A stretch of 64,000 nt of DNA from MFD01213-c1 sp963704405 (GCA_963704405.1 OY969903.1:3844001-3908000), one strand, 5' to 3'; counted from the stretch's first letter, positions 29,241 through 40,256 are shown. Program-made: numbers and translations. Notes: a model not told the origin generated them from the sequence alone.

Positions 29241-29543
29241 ATGATTTCCAGAAACTGGATGAAATGGATTGCAGGATCCGCAGTAGCCGCGCTGACCGTC
29301 ATCGCGCTACCCGCCGTCGGACAAGGTCACGTGCATTACACCGGTACAACCCCGGCCAGCGTCACCCCAGTCAAGCTGACCGCCGTGCACCCCGTTCGCA
29401 CGAGCACCAGGCACACCGGTAAGCTTGTCGTGCATAAGAAGCACCGCAAGCACAAGAAGCTTCACTCCAAGACCACCGGCCACACGAAACTTCACCACAC
29501 CCTTAGCCGCCATACCTTGAGCACATCGCACAAGGCGGTCTAA
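29241..29543 (+). CDS. Exported His/Lys/Thr-rich basic small protein
   Basis: 100 residues from ATG 29241 with AGGAG 7 bp upstream. Residues 1-28 form a signal peptide (WIAGSAVAALTVIALPAVGQ). The mature part has almost no hydrophobic residues and is dominated by Lys, His and Thr, including KKHRKHKKLHSKTTGHTKLH. It is strongly basic and probably disordered; binding to metals or anionic polymers is possible but speculative. A strong terminator follows 26 bp after the stop, supporting an expressed single-gene unit. I know no named family for it. Confidence 0.7.
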   Translation: MISRNWMKWIAGSAVAALTVIALPAVGQGHVHYTGTTPASVTPVKLTAVHPVRTSTRHTGKLVVHKKHRKHKKLHSKTTGHTKLHHTLSRHTLSTSHKAV

Positions 29544-29569
29544 GCCCAACAGGATCAAAGCAGAACAAA

Positions 29570-29599
29570 ACCCCGGTGTTACTCACCGGGGTTTTTTTG
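29570..29599 (+). terminator. Intrinsic terminator after the His/Lys-rich gene
   Basis: A 9-bp GC-rich stem (ACCCCGGTG at 29570-29578 with its complement at 29584-29592), a short loop and then a run of seven T. It is classic and strong, and may also serve mtaB, which ends from the other side at 29668. Confidence 0.9.
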
Positions 29600-29667
29600 C
29601 GTTGCTCGATTTAAATTTTAAGCATTTCCATGCCGCGCGATTGATGCCGCGCAAGAGGCCCAGACCA

Positions 29668-31242
29668 CTATGTGAGCGGCACTCCAAACGTGCGGGTGGG
29701 CGTGATGTGATCGATGCGGACCTGAACGGAGTCGCCGGCGTGAACGGAATTGCTTTCGAAGTGAACTTCGAAATAGCGTTCGCAACGGCCGTGTTTCAGG
29801 GAGGGGGAATTTGCCGGGGAAGTGTCGGTGGTTTGCTCCACAAGAATCTCGACGGCTTCGCCTACGAAGGATTGGCGAAAGGTAAAGCTGTGGTCGATGG
29901 CGCGTTGGCGGAGAATGTCGATGCGATGATTGACTACGGGACCGCGGATGTAATCCTTGGACCATCTGGCGGCGGCGGTGCCAGGGCGGGGCGAAAAGGA
30001 AAAGGCATGAGTGTGGATGAATTCGGCGCGGTCGACGATTTCCAGGGTTTGATCGAACTCCGCGTCGCTCTCGCCGGGGAAACCGACAATGATGTCGGTG
30101 GTGAGCGCGGGGCGATCGAAGGCCGCATGCACGCCGTCGATCATTTTGAGGAATTGATCGCGGGTATATTGGCGATTCATACGCCTGAGAATGAAATCTG
30201 ACCCGCTCTGAAGGGGCAGATGGAAATGGGGGACGATTTGTTCGTGGCTTCGGAGGGTTGCAAGAAGAGTTGGTGTCAGGTCGCCGGGTTCGAGGCTGCT
30301 GAGGCGCAAGCGGCGAAGGCCAGAGACGCGGGTGCACAGGGCGTCGATCAGTTCGGCAATGGATTTCCCGGGATCAGGTTGGCGGCGGCGAAGCGCGGTG
30401 GGCTGGCCGTAGGCGCCGAGAAAGATGCCGGTGAGGATGATTTCACTGTGGCCGGCGGCAACGAGGCGATTGGCTTCTTCGACGGCGGCGTCGGTGGGTT
30501 TGCTCCAGAGGCGCGGCCGCAGGGTCGGGATGATGCAGTAGGTGCAATGGGCGTCGCAGCCATCCTGCACTTTCAGGAAGGCACGCTGGTGACCGCTATG
30601 GCGCTGGCCCAGGAGAGGGAGGGATGTAGCGCCAGGGCCGGCCTTTAATTTCTCCGGTTCATCCGCCAAAGTCCGAGCCTTTTTTATCCATTCTTCATAC
30701 GCTCCCAATTCTGGTGACAAATCGGTGATGCAACTTTGAGCGTCACCCGTGTTCCTGTTTTGAAGAGGCTCCTGCGCAGTTATTTGAGCGGTCGGAATTA
30801 CATTCCAACTGAATAGGAACCGGTTTAGTTCGGCGGCAACGTCGTCGTGATGCGTGATGACGGCATCAACACCAGGCATTGCCGCCGCCTCGGTTTTGTC
30901 GCTGGTCGCCCAGCAGCCGGTGACGATGACTCGGGGGTTGGATGAAGAATCAGAATTGCTGTGGGATGGATCGATATTGATCGGGGTGGCGGCGAGAACC
31001 TGATTAGCAAATTGGTTTGGTTGAATGACATTGAGGCTTATCGCGCTGCGGGTTGTCTGACGGATGGTCTGCCGGCTTTTGCTGGCCGCCTGGATGGTAA
31101 CGCTACAGGTGTTGATGATGCGGAGATCACCGGCGGGTTCCTGAACCTGGGACAGGCCGCGGGATTTCAGGAGAGTGGCGATTTGTTCGCTTTCGTATTG
31201 ATTCACCTTGCAGCCGAGGGTTTGGATGGAAAAAGTTTTCAT
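29668..31242 (-). CDS. mtaB: tRNA t6A37 methylthiotransferase MtaB-like
   Basis: A radical-SAM methylthiotransferase; the MtaB group turns t6A into ms2t6A at position 37 of tRNAs. The N-terminal UPF0004 domain has the three cluster cysteines (TLGCKVNQYES, INTCSVT, VTGCWA). The radical-SAM domain has CDAHCTYC, the CxxxCxxC motif, and TGIFLGAYG. TLGCKVNQYE at the very start is characteristic of MtaB rather than MiaB or RimO. A C-terminal TRAM-like domain closes it. At 524 residues it is longer than the usual 420-450; the extra length is an Asn/Ser-rich insert near 70-105 and another near 160-215. Confidence 0.9.
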   Translation of the reverse strand: MKTFSIQTLGCKVNQYESEQIATLLKSRGLSQVQEPAGDLRIINTCSVTIQAASKSRQTIRQTTRSAISLNVIQPNQFANQVLAATPINIDPSHSNSDSSSNPRVIVTGCWATSDKTEAAAMPGVDAVITHHDDVAAELNRFLFSWNVIPTAQITAQEPLQNRNTGDAQSCITDLSPELGAYEEWIKKARTLADEPEKLKAGPGATSLPLLGQRHSGHQRAFLKVQDGCDAHCTYCIIPTLRPRLWSKPTDAAVEEANRLVAAGHSEIILTGIFLGAYGQPTALRRRQPDPGKSIAELIDALCTRVSGLRRLRLSSLEPGDLTPTLLATLRSHEQIVPHFHLPLQSGSDFILRRMNRQYTRDQFLKMIDGVHAAFDRPALTTDIIVGFPGESDAEFDQTLEIVDRAEFIHTHAFSFSPRPGTAAARWSKDYIRGPVVNHRIDILRQRAIDHSFTFRQSFVGEAVEILVEQTTDTSPANSPSLKHGRCERYFEVHFESNSVHAGDSVQVRIDHITPTRTFGVPLT

Positions 31243-31448
31243 GGAAAGGTCAGTCGAGAAGTTGCCTGCGGGGGTGAACCGAGGACGGGCTTAAGCATTT
31301 TATAATAAAGAGTGATTATTGCGACGGAAAGCGATCTGAATCCTTGCCACATGCGAACAAGATATCGCAGCATTCCGTTTGGCCGTGCACGAATCACCGG
31401 CTATCCTATGCTGTCGTTAGGTGCCCGTTCACCCGTCAGGAAATCCAA

Positions 31449-34400
31449 ATGCCTGTTCGTTTTATTCTCGGTCGAGCCGGCAGCGGCAAGAGCCACTACT
31501 GCAGAGATCGGATCGGGCAACTGCTCCGCGAGCGGCCGCTCGGGCCGCCTATTTACTGGCTCCTGCCCCGGCAGGCCACTTTTCAGGCAGAGCGCGAACT
31601 TACCTGCATCCTTGGGGGATTTTCACGCGTCCGGATTGTCTCGTTCGACCAGCTCGGGAAAGACATTCTCACCCACTGCGGCGACGTCGGCATCCCCGAG
31701 GTCACGCCTCTCGGCCGGCGAATGGTGGTCGGCCACCTTCTGCGCACACATCAGGATCAGTTGCGATTCTATTCGGCGTCGGCGCGCCGTCCGGGTCTCG
31801 CGGCCGAGCTCGATTCGACCTTTGGTGAATTCGAACGCGCCGGCATCAGCGCCGCCTCTCTTGACGATTTTCTTCACCGGGTGCAGCCCGTTGCCGACAT
31901 CGGTTCATCCCTTCACGATAAGCTTCACGATGTTCGCCTGCTCCTGAACGCCTACAACCATTACATCGGACAAGACCGCCTCGACCCGCAGCGCCGGCTG
32001 CAACTCGTGCTGAAACGTGTCGCTTCGTGCTTGCTCCTCAAAGATGCGCATATCTTCGTCGACGATTTTTTTGACTTCACTGAATACGAGCGCAAGCTGC
32101 TGACCGCGATCGCAGTCGCAGGCGAGAGAACTGAAATCGCCATGCTGCTCGATCCCGGCAGCCCGATAGTCGCTAGCCCACGCGCCATCCTCGATGAACT
32201 TTCCCTGTTCCATCGCACCGAGCGCGCGTATCAATCGCTCATAAGAGCCATCAGTGAAGCCGGCGCGGCAATCGAACCGCCGCTGCTGCTGACCGAAGCA
32301 AAGCGATTCCGATCGCCGGAGCTGGCTACCATTGATTCACAATTATTTGCGCTCGCCGCCTCTTCCCATGGAGAAATGAGCGATACCCAAAGCGCGTGTG
32401 AATTACTCGACGCTCCGGACGCGCGCACGGAGGTGGATGCCGTCGCCCGCCGCATCCGTCTCGCCATGCGAGACGGTGTGCGCCTTCGCGACATTGCGGT
32501 CCTCGTCCGCGATGCGAGCGATTACGAAGAGCTGATTGACGCGAGCTTCCGCGAGCACGATCTGGATTACTTCCTGGACCGCCGCCGGACCGCCGCGCAT
32601 CATCCGCTGCTGCAATTTGTCCGCGCTGCGCTGCTCATCGCCCGGAGCGGTTGGCCGCACGATGCAATGATGACGCTGCTTAAATCGGGTCTGGCAGGCA
32701 TCAGCGAAGACGAAGCGGACCAGCTCGAAAATTATGTCCTGCTGCACCGCATCCGCGGCAGCATGTGGGCCTCTGCCGGAGCCTGGGGCTTTCGCCACGA
32801 TCTCACCCGCGCCGCGGCCGACGACGATCTCCCCGCCCCTGCCGCCGCAACAACCGACATCAACGAAATCCGCATGCGCGTTGTCTCCAGGCTCTCGCCG
32901 TTCGTCGCCGCCGTGCGCCCGTCAAAGCCCGTCGCCGTGCGCGAAATCATCACGCAGCTTTTCCTGCTGCTCGAACAATTTCAAATCCGCCAAACCCTCA
33001 CGAAGTGGATGCGCGAAGCCGAACAATCCGGCCGCCTCGAACAACGCGGCGAACACGAACAAATCTGGTCTGAACTCATGAAGCTCTTCGAGCACATGGC
33101 CGAACTGCTGGGCGATGAAGCCATGACGCTCACCGATTTCCTCGATGTCCTGGACAACGGGCTGGAAAGTTTCGACCTCGCGCTCACTCCGCCGACAGTC
33201 GATCAAATCCTCGTCGGCCAGATCGACCGCACTCGCGCCCCCGAAGTAAAGCTCGTCTTCGTTCTCGGGCTGAATGAAGGCTACTTCCCCCACGCTCAGC
33301 GGGAGGATTGCGTTCTCTCCGATTCCGAACGCCGCGTTCTGCGAAAACAAAATATCGATCTTGACCCGGAAACCGAACGGCGTCTCCTCGATGAGCGCCT
33401 GCTCGCTTACGTCGCGTTCACCCGCGCGTCCAATCGGCTTATCGTCACCCGCGCCCTGTCCGACAAAGGCGGCCGCCCCACCAGTCCCTCTCCCTTCTGG
33501 AATGAATTGCTTCGCTTGTTCCCCACGATCACGATCGATCATATCCCGCGTTTCTCTCAGGCCAGGCCGGACAGCATCGGTACACCGCGCCAATTGGTGA
33601 CCGCGCTGATGCGATGGGTCCGCCGCGGCGACAGTGACGACGCATCGCAGGAGCCGTGGTCGGCGCTTTATCAATGGCTCGCCACATACACCTGCTGCGA
33701 CGACGCGGTTGATGTGATGCGGTTTCGCGCGTGGAAAGCCCTGAGCTATTCGAACGAAGCGAATCTGTCGGACGAACTGCGCCGCCAAACTGTTCCCTTC
33801 CCCGCTGAAATCCACCGTGGCTCAACTCGAAACGCTCGCCGCCTGCCCTTTCCGTCATTTTCTCCGGTATGGCCTGCGTCTTCAGGAGCGTGAAGAGCCG
33901 GATGTCACTTCGCTCGATCTTCATCACGCCTATCACCGTATTCTGCAGAATCTCGTCGCCGACATTTTGAAAACCAAAATCGATTGGTGCGATCAGGATT
34001 TTGCCGAGATCGCAAATCTGATTCGCACGCACACAGCCGAGATCGGCCGCAGCCTCCGCGGCGAGCTCATGCTCAGCACGGCCCGCAACCGCTATCTTCT
34101 CGATCGCATCGAAAAGACGCTGATCGACGCCGTGACCGCCCAAATAGAAATGCACCGCCGCGGCAAATTTCGGCCCGCCTACGCCGGTTTAAAGTTCGGG
34201 GATGGCGGTGCGCTGCCCGCGCATCGCGTCACCACACCGACCGGCCAGGAAGTTCACCTCCACGGCAGGATCGACCGCGTCGATCTGCATGAACGCGGAA
34301 CCAACTTTACCATCTCCGACTACAAGCTCACCGCGTCGCCGCTGTCGCTGGACCGGGCCTACCACGGTCTTTCACTCCAACTGCTGACCTGCATCCTCGT

Positions 34401-34928
34401 CCTGCAGGGGGGTGGCGAACAGCTCGTCGGCCGGGAACTCACGCCCGCCGCCGCGTTCTTCCTGCAAATGTTTCGATCGCCGCAGAGCGTGGACCATCCG
34501 AATGAAGCTGCTGCGCCGATCACCCGGACTTCCACCTCCGCCTTAAACCGCGCGGCATCATCAATGCCGAAGCGGTGCATTCCATCGACTCCGGCCTCGC
34601 CGAAGGGCATTCAAAAGTCGTGCAGGTCTACATCAAAAAAGACGGTCAGCTCGGCAATCGCCACAGCACCGACGTTGCGGATGCCGCGGAATTCGCCGCG
34701 ATTCTCGATCATGTCGAGAAAAAAATCGGCGAGCTCGCCGACCGCGTCACCAGCGGCGACATCCGGGTATTCCCCTTCTGGATCAACCGGGAAACGCCCT
34801 GCCCCCGCTGCGAATATCGCAGCGTCTGCCGGTTTGAGCCCGGCATGAACCGGTACAACAAACTGCCCGCCATCAAGCGCGATGAGGTGCTGAAAGAACT
34901 CGCAGGCGGAGGCGCTGATGAAGGCTAA
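31449..34928 (+). CDS. addB: AddB-like helicase-nuclease subunit (two frameshifts in this sequence)
   Basis: Partner of AddA in the double-strand-break-processing helicase-nuclease. Start ATG 31449 (MPVRFILGRAGSGKS, Walker A-like). The inactive-helicase body runs to about 33800. A second frame then gives LETLAACPFRHF and the RecB-type nuclease core (GRIDRVD, ISDYKL), and a third gives CPRCEYRSVC. The Cys of ACPF with the CxxCx5C tail matches the four-Cys iron-sulfur site that closes the AddB nuclease domain. Removing one C from the CCCC at 33800-33803 and adding one C near 34516 gives one 1159-residue protein. It overlaps addA by 11 bp. Confidence 0.88.
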
Positions 34929-37900
34929 ATCACCAACCCGCGAATGGACCCAGGACCAGCGCCGCGGCATCGTGACGACCGACCGCAGCCTGCTGGTATC
35001 CGCCGCCGCCGGTTCAGGAAAAACCAGCGTGCTCGCGGAGCGCCGCGTTCATCTTGTCTGCGATGCTTCTCCCCGATGCGGGGTCGATGAGCTTCTTGTC
35101 GTCACGTTCACCGAAGCGGCGGCGGCTGAGATGAAAGCCCGCATCCAGAAGGCCCTGGCCGACCGCCACGCGGGCAATCCTTCGAATCACACTGCCCGCC
35201 AGCTTGCGATCATCGATCGAGCCTCGGTCGGCACGCTCCATAGCTTCTGCTCGCGCCTGCTGCGGCAGCACTTTCACCTGCTCGGGCTCGATCCGGCATT
35301 CATCATTCTTGACGCTGACGAATCTGACCTGCTCAAGCTGGAAGTCGCCCGCGATATGTTCGCCGACTGGTACGACCGCGAAGAAAACGCCGACCCGTTC
35401 CGAAAGTTCATTAACAGTTACGGCGACGGAAATGACGAACGCATCATCCGGCTCGTCCTTCAGGCTCACGACACCCTCGCCAGCCTGCTCGATCCCGACA
35501 GGTGGATTAGAAACGCCAGGGACCGCATCGCCTCCGCCATCACGTTGCCGATATCCAAATCCGCGCTTGGCCGGGAATACAGCAAGACCCTCGGCCGCTA
35601 TCTCCATTCCATGGGCGCCGAATGCGCCGCCGCGGGCATCGCGGTCAAGCAACTGAAGAATTTCCCGGACTACGTCGCGCATCTCCGCGAGCTCTGGACG
35701 ATCATCAATCATTGGACAAAGGTGTTTGATCAGTTCGGGCTCGATGCCTTCATCGAAGAAGCCGCAACAGTAGAACTCCCGGAAATCCCCCGCGTTTCAA
35801 ACAAAGTAGAAGGAAAAGAGATCGCCAAGGAGCGCGTCGACGGCGTGCGAAATGCCCTGAAAAAAGGCCCCTGGCGGGAGGCCCTGGTTTTCACCGACGA
35901 GGAATGGAAAGACGGGCTGCGCCGCATCCAGCCGCATACAGATACATTTCTTTCGCTCGTCGAAGATTTCACCGATCGATATGGCCAGGCCAAACAGGAA
36001 GAAGGCGCACTCGATTTTTCCGACCTTGAACGCTTCACGCTCAAGGCGTTGCGCGACCCGACCATTCCCCTTGCCGAGCCGGTCGCCGGCGATGATCCCA
36101 TCCTTCATCCCTCGCCCATCGCCCGCTCTTATCATCGGCAGTTTAAGCATGTGCTGGTTGATGAATACCAGGACATCAACGAGGTGCAGGATTCCATCCT
36201 GAAACTAATCAGCCGGGAGTGCATCACCGCCCGGAGCGGGACAACACCGAACCTCTTCTGCGTCGGCGACGTGAAACAAAGCATTTATCGTTTCCGCCTT
36301 GCCGAGCCTGCGCGCTTCCTTGCCCGGCGCGCCCAATACTCGCAACCTAAAACGCACGGCACCGTTGTTGACCTGCAAAAAAACTTCCGCAGCCGGGCCC
36401 CGCTCCTCAATGCCATCAACGGGGTGTTCAAAACCCTTATGACCGAGGAAGCCGCCGAGCTGAATTACGACCATTCGCAGGAGCTGAAGCCGGGCCTTGA
36501 TTATCCCGACATCACCGATGGCTCCTGTTTCAACGGCGCGCCAATCGAGCTGCATCTGCTTCCCAGGCCCGGAGGTTCATCCGTTGCCGCCGAAGATGAG
36601 CCATCGCAGAATGAACCCGATCGTACCGAGCGGGAGGCGATGCTCCTTGTCGAGCGCATTTTCGAAATGACCGGCAAGACCGCGCATCAGGCGATGAACG
36701 TTGTCGATCGGGCCGGCGACAAAATTACCTGCCGCCCGATCCGTTTTGGCGACATCGTGATCCTGCTCCGTTCGATGCGCTATAAAGCGGATCAATTTGT
36801 GTCGGTGCTCCGCAGCGCCGGCATCCCCGTTCACAGCGAAAGCGCCACCGGCTATTTCGAGGCCACCGAAGTGAACGACCTGCTGGCGCTGCTGAAGATT
36901 CTGGACAACCAGCAGCAGGATATTCCTCTGGCCGCCGTGCTGCGCAGCCCTCTGGCGGCGCTTCCTCAGGCCGAGGAAAACCTTGCAAGAATTCGCCTCG
37001 CGTATGCCGGCGATCCGGCGATTCCTTTCCATCAGGCCGTCGCCCGATACGCAAGCGAACAAAAGGACGAACTCGCAGCCAGCCTTCGCGATTTCCGCAA
37101 CCAGCTCGACGGTTGGCGCAAGCTTGCCCGCCAGCGCCCGCTGGCGGAAGTCCTCTGGAGCATCTACGACGACACCGGCTATCTCGCGTTCAGCGCGGGA
37201 CTCGCCGGCGGCGAGCAGCGCCAGGCAAATCTGATCGAGCTCCACGAGCGCGCCCGCCAGTTCGGCACGTTTCGCCGCCAGGGGCTAAGCCGATTTTTGC
37301 AATTCCTGGAAAAGCTCAAAGCTGAATCCGATCTCGGGCAGGCGTCGATCGCCAGCGAAGCCGAAGATGTCGTCCGCGTCATGAGCATCCATCGCTCCAA
37401 GGGGCTGGAGTTCCCCGTCGTGCTGCTGCCTGATCTTGGAAAAGCATTTAATCTGCAAGACAGCCAGGGCTCGATCCTACTGGATCGCAACGCCGGGCTG
37501 GGATTGCAGGTTGTCGATGAGGATCGCCGCATCCGCTATCCGTCGCTGGCGTCGGCCGTTGTTCAGCAGCGTCTTCGCCGGCAATCGCTGGCCGAAGAGC
37601 TTCGTGTGCTTTACGTCGCCATGACGCGGGCGAAGGAACACCTGATCCTTGTCGGCACATGCAACGAATCCCAACCCGAAAAATGGGCCGCCCAATGGCG
37701 CGGCCACGAGGGCCCGCTTCCCACAGAGCAAATCTTAAACGCCCGCAACATGCTCGACTGGCTGGGCCCCACCGCCGCCGCCCTGAACCGCGGCGGCGAT
37801 GAACCCATCCGCGTCCATGCCCACACCGCCGCCGACATTTCCACTTTTGCCGCTGTGCAACCAGACGCGGCGAAGTTCACATCCGCTCAAACGGCGCTGG

Positions 37901-38670
37901 CGGCGCTGAAGCCGCTCAATCCCTCCCCGCCGCCGAACGAATCGGCCGCCCGGGTCATCGAGCGCGTGAGCTTTCAATATCCCTTCAAAGCCTTCACCAA
38001 GTTGGGCGCTGTGCAATCCGTAACGAGCCTGTCGAAGCAAACCAGCGTCGCTGCGCAATCAACCGACCCGTCATCCGCCCCGCCGCCGGGCACTGCCGCG
38101 AGTGAACTCGATCGCATGCTTCCCAAACCTGCGTTCCTCGCCGGCGAGCTCCCCATTGATCCCGCCGAGCGGGGAACAGCCACGCACCTGGTCCTCCAAC
38201 ATCTGACTTTTTCCGACGTGGCCGGCGCCGCGTCGATTCATCGCCAAATCGAAAAAATGATCGGCGATCACCGCCTCACCTCCGCGCAGTCAAAGCTGGT
38301 GGACATCCCCGCCATCCAATGGTTTCTCAGCGAAGACATCGGCCAACTCCTTCAGAAACATGCCGCTGACATCATGCGCGAAGCCCCAGTCTATTATGCC
38401 GCCCCTGCGAACATCCCCACGGCAAACATCGACAAATTCGACAACATCATGGTGCGCGGCCGCCTCGACCTGATACTCCCCATCGAGGGCGAATTCATCA
38501 TCATCGATTACAAAACCGACCGCGTCAGCGGCGATCTCTTGGACCAGCGCGCCGCGTTTTATGCCGGCCAACTGCGGCTATACGGCAAGGCGATCGAAAA
38601 AATCACGCAGAAAAAAGTCCGGGAAATGATCCTCGTTTTTCTTTCCGCCAGGGAGTGCCGCCGCGTCTGA
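34918..38670 (+). CDS. addA: AddA-like UvrD-family helicase-nuclease subunit
   Basis: 1250 residues, intact. Superfamily 1 helicase motifs appear in order: Walker A AAAGSGKTS, motif Ia VVTFTEAAAAEM, Walker B LVDEYQDIN, motif III GDVKQSIYRFR, motif V MSIHRSKGLEFP and motif VI YVAMTRAKEHL. The C-terminal RecB-type nuclease domain has RGTATHLVLQ, GRLDL and IIIDYKTDRV, the metal-binding and catalytic Asp-x-Lys set. With AddB it unwinds and trims DNA ends for RecA loading and also degrades foreign linear DNA. The ATG at 34918 lies inside the end of addB, so translation is probably coupled. Confidence 0.94.
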   Translation: MKAKSPTREWTQDQRRGIVTTDRSLLVSAAAGSGKTSVLAERRVHLVCDASPRCGVDELLVVTFTEAAAAEMKARIQKALADRHAGNPSNHTARQLAIIDRASVGTLHSFCSRLLRQHFHLLGLDPAFIILDADESDLLKLEVARDMFADWYDREENADPFRKFINSYGDGNDERIIRLVLQAHDTLASLLDPDRWIRNARDRIASAITLPISKSALGREYSKTLGRYLHSMGAECAAAGIAVKQLKNFPDYVAHLRELWTIINHWTKVFDQFGLDAFIEEAATVELPEIPRVSNKVEGKEIAKERVDGVRNALKKGPWREALVFTDEEWKDGLRRIQPHTDTFLSLVEDFTDRYGQAKQEEGALDFSDLERFTLKALRDPTIPLAEPVAGDDPILHPSPIARSYHRQFKHVLVDEYQDINEVQDSILKLISRECITARSGTTPNLFCVGDVKQSIYRFRLAEPARFLARRAQYSQPKTHGTVVDLQKNFRSRAPLLNAINGVFKTLMTEEAAELNYDHSQELKPGLDYPDITDGSCFNGAPIELHLLPRPGGSSVAAEDEPSQNEPDRTEREAMLLVERIFEMTGKTAHQAMNVVDRAGDKITCRPIRFGDIVILLRSMRYKADQFVSVLRSAGIPVHSESATGYFEATEVNDLLALLKILDNQQQDIPLAAVLRSPLAALPQAEENLARIRLAYAGDPAIPFHQAVARYASEQKDELAASLRDFRNQLDGWRKLARQRPLAEVLWSIYDDTGYLAFSAGLAGGEQRQANLIELHERARQFGTFRRQGLSRFLQFLEKLKAESDLGQASIASEAEDVVRVMSIHRSKGLEFPVVLLPDLGKAFNLQDSQGSILLDRNAGLGLQVVDEDRRIRYPSLASAVVQQRLRRQSLAEELRVLYVAMTRAKEHLILVGTCNESQPEKWAAQWRGHEGPLPTEQILNARNMLDWLGPTAAALNRGGDEPIRVHAHTAADISTFAAVQPDAAKFTSAQTALAALKPLNPSPPPNESAARVIERVSFQYPFKAFTKLGAVQSVTSLSKQTSVAAQSTDPSSAPPPGTAASELDRMLPKPAFLAGELPIDPAERGTATHLVLQHLTFSDVAGAASIHRQIEKMIGDHRLTSAQSKLVDIPAIQWFLSEDIGQLLQKHAADIMREAPVYYAAPANIPTANIDKFDNIMVRGRLDLILPIEGEFIIIDYKTDRVSGDLLDQRAAFYAGQLRLYGKAIEKITQKKVREMILVFLSARECRRV

Positions 38671-38699
38671 GACCGACCCAGCCCCCGAATCATGCCCGC

Positions 38700-40256
38700 C
38701 TATTCCAGCCTGAAAAAATTCCGAATCCGCCGAAGCAGATCTCCCTCGGTCGCCTTGATCTTGTCCAGCGACGCCGAAGCGGCCAGTCCTGCGCGGGCCG
38801 CATCCAGCTCGATCTTGCGGCGCGCCAGCACATGGGAAATTTCTTCCGCCAGTTCCGGCCGCCGCTGCATGGCGGCGGCAAAACCCGCACGATCCAGCTT
38901 GTAACAAACGGCATCGGTGGTTGCCGTCACCGTGGCAAACCGCGGCTCGCCCGTCATCAGCCCCATCTCACCAAACACATCCCCCGCATGGACAACGCCA
39001 ACCTGGCGCGTCACGCCGCTGGCGGTTTCAAGCATCACCTCCGCTTCGCCGGTAATGACGATGTACAGATGATGAGCGACATTTCCCTGCCGCGTCATCA
39101 CCTCGCCTTTGCGGAACGGCGCGACCGTCAACTCCTCGGCCAGCTTGCGGCGCTCCTCATCGGTCATCGACTGGAAAATCGCCACCTGCTTGAGCGCGGC
39201 GACGCGCCGATTCAACTCCTCTTCATGCCGCCGCTGGTCGCGCGATCGGCCCTCCATCGTCATATACACATTCTGCGACGGCAGCGACAAACTGATCCCC
39301 GCGCGCTGCAAGGCGATGACAATGCGCGTGCGCACTTCCGAAGCGGTTCCACCATCACGGGCCAGATCGGTCAGCCAATATTTGACCGCATACACCGCAT
39401 AACTCTCCTTGAACTCGGCAAACCCGCAATCCGGCGGTGGATCCGTCGCCACATTGGGAATCGGCTGCGCCCGCAGCGCGGCCAGCACCGAGTCGATCAC
39501 CTGCGCCGGATTCGTGCGATAATCCACATTAAACACGATCGTCGAACGATGCTGGCGCGGCTTGCCCTCCCGCCTTCCCAGGATCGTCACCTGGCTTTTC
39601 ATCAACATGCTGTTGGGGATGACCACCGTGTCCCAGTTGCGCGTTTCGACAGACGTCTGTCGCCAGCGGATTTCATGGACGACGCCTTCCACATCGCCGA
39701 TGCGGATCCAGTCGCCCACGCCGATGCTGCGCTCCATCTGCAGCGCAACGCCGCCCATGATATTGCCCAGCGTGTCCTGCAAACTGAAACCAATGACGGC
39801 GGTCATCACCGCGCTGGTCGCAATAATTCCGCCAAGGTTCACGTCATGGCGGCTCAGCAGCGAGATCGCGACGACGAGATACGCGATCCCCAAAATGGTA
39901 TCACGCAAAATCGGCGGCGGCTGCATCCGCATCGCCACCAGCAGCACACGAAAGACCAGCACACCGGTGATGTTGATGATCGCGATGGACAGAAACAGTT
40001 GGGAAAAAAAGTGTATCCACCGATACGCCGCATCATCTGCAATATCCAGCGCCGTCTTGTCATGCTGAAGCAGCAGCGCACAGAGCATGAGCCCCGGCAG
40101 AGAAAGCACGGCGAGCATCGCCGTCCACCGCAACCGCCCCGCCGCCGCCGGCACCAACCCCCTGAGCCCCAACGCGGCAACAATCGTCCCCAGAAGAATC
40201 CATGGATAATGATTCCCCATCCCGGCGGCGTCTTGTAAATGCTCAAAATAACCCAT
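38700..40256 (-). CDS. Small-conductance mechanosensitive channel (MscS) fused to a cyclic-nucleotide-binding domain
   Basis: 518 residues. About four N-terminal membrane helices precede the MscS pore helix region and beta domain (GVALQMERSIGVGDWIRIGD, VVIPNSMLMKS). From about residue 365 a CNBD follows: FRKGEVMTRQGNVAHHLYIV, then GDVFGEMGLMTGEPRFATV, the phosphate-binding cassette. MscS channels open on membrane tension after osmotic downshift; the fused domain suggests ligand gating. In the cassette the residues after GEM are LMTGEPRFATV, close to the cNMP-binding pattern with an Arg present, so cAMP-type binding is plausible but unproven. The gene is convergent with addA. Confidence 0.9.
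   Translation of the reverse strand: MGYFEHLQDAAGMGNHYPWILLGTIVAALGLRGLVPAAAGRLRWTAMLAVLSLPGLMLCALLLQHDKTALDIADDAAYRWIHFFSQLFLSIAIINITGVLVFRVLLVAMRMQPPPILRDTILGIAYLVVAISLLSRHDVNLGGIIATSAVMTAVIGFSLQDTLGNIMGGVALQMERSIGVGDWIRIGDVEGVVHEIRWRQTSVETRNWDTVVIPNSMLMKSQVTILGRREGKPRQHRSTIVFNVDYRTNPAQVIDSVLAALRAQPIPNVATDPPPDCGFAEFKESYAVYAVKYWLTDLARDGGTASEVRTRIVIALQRAGISLSLPSQNVYMTMEGRSRDQRRHEEELNRRVAALKQVAIFQSMTDEERRKLAEELTVAPFRKGEVMTRQGNVAHHLYIVITGEAEVMLETASGVTRQVGVVHAGDVFGEMGLMTGEPRFATVTATTDAVCYKLDRAGFAAAMQRRPELAEEISHVLARRKIELDAARAGLAASASLDKIKATEGDLLRRIRNFFRLE

Noticed and set aside
31344..31448. N-terminal extension of AddB to the first ATG in frame
   Set aside because: The extra 35 residues have no family similarity; the Walker A-like start at 31449 is where AddB proteins begin.
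38655..40238. 527-codon open frame opposite the MscS-CNBD gene
   Set aside because: It is the complement of a well-supported gene, His/Arg/Pro-rich and without any domain.
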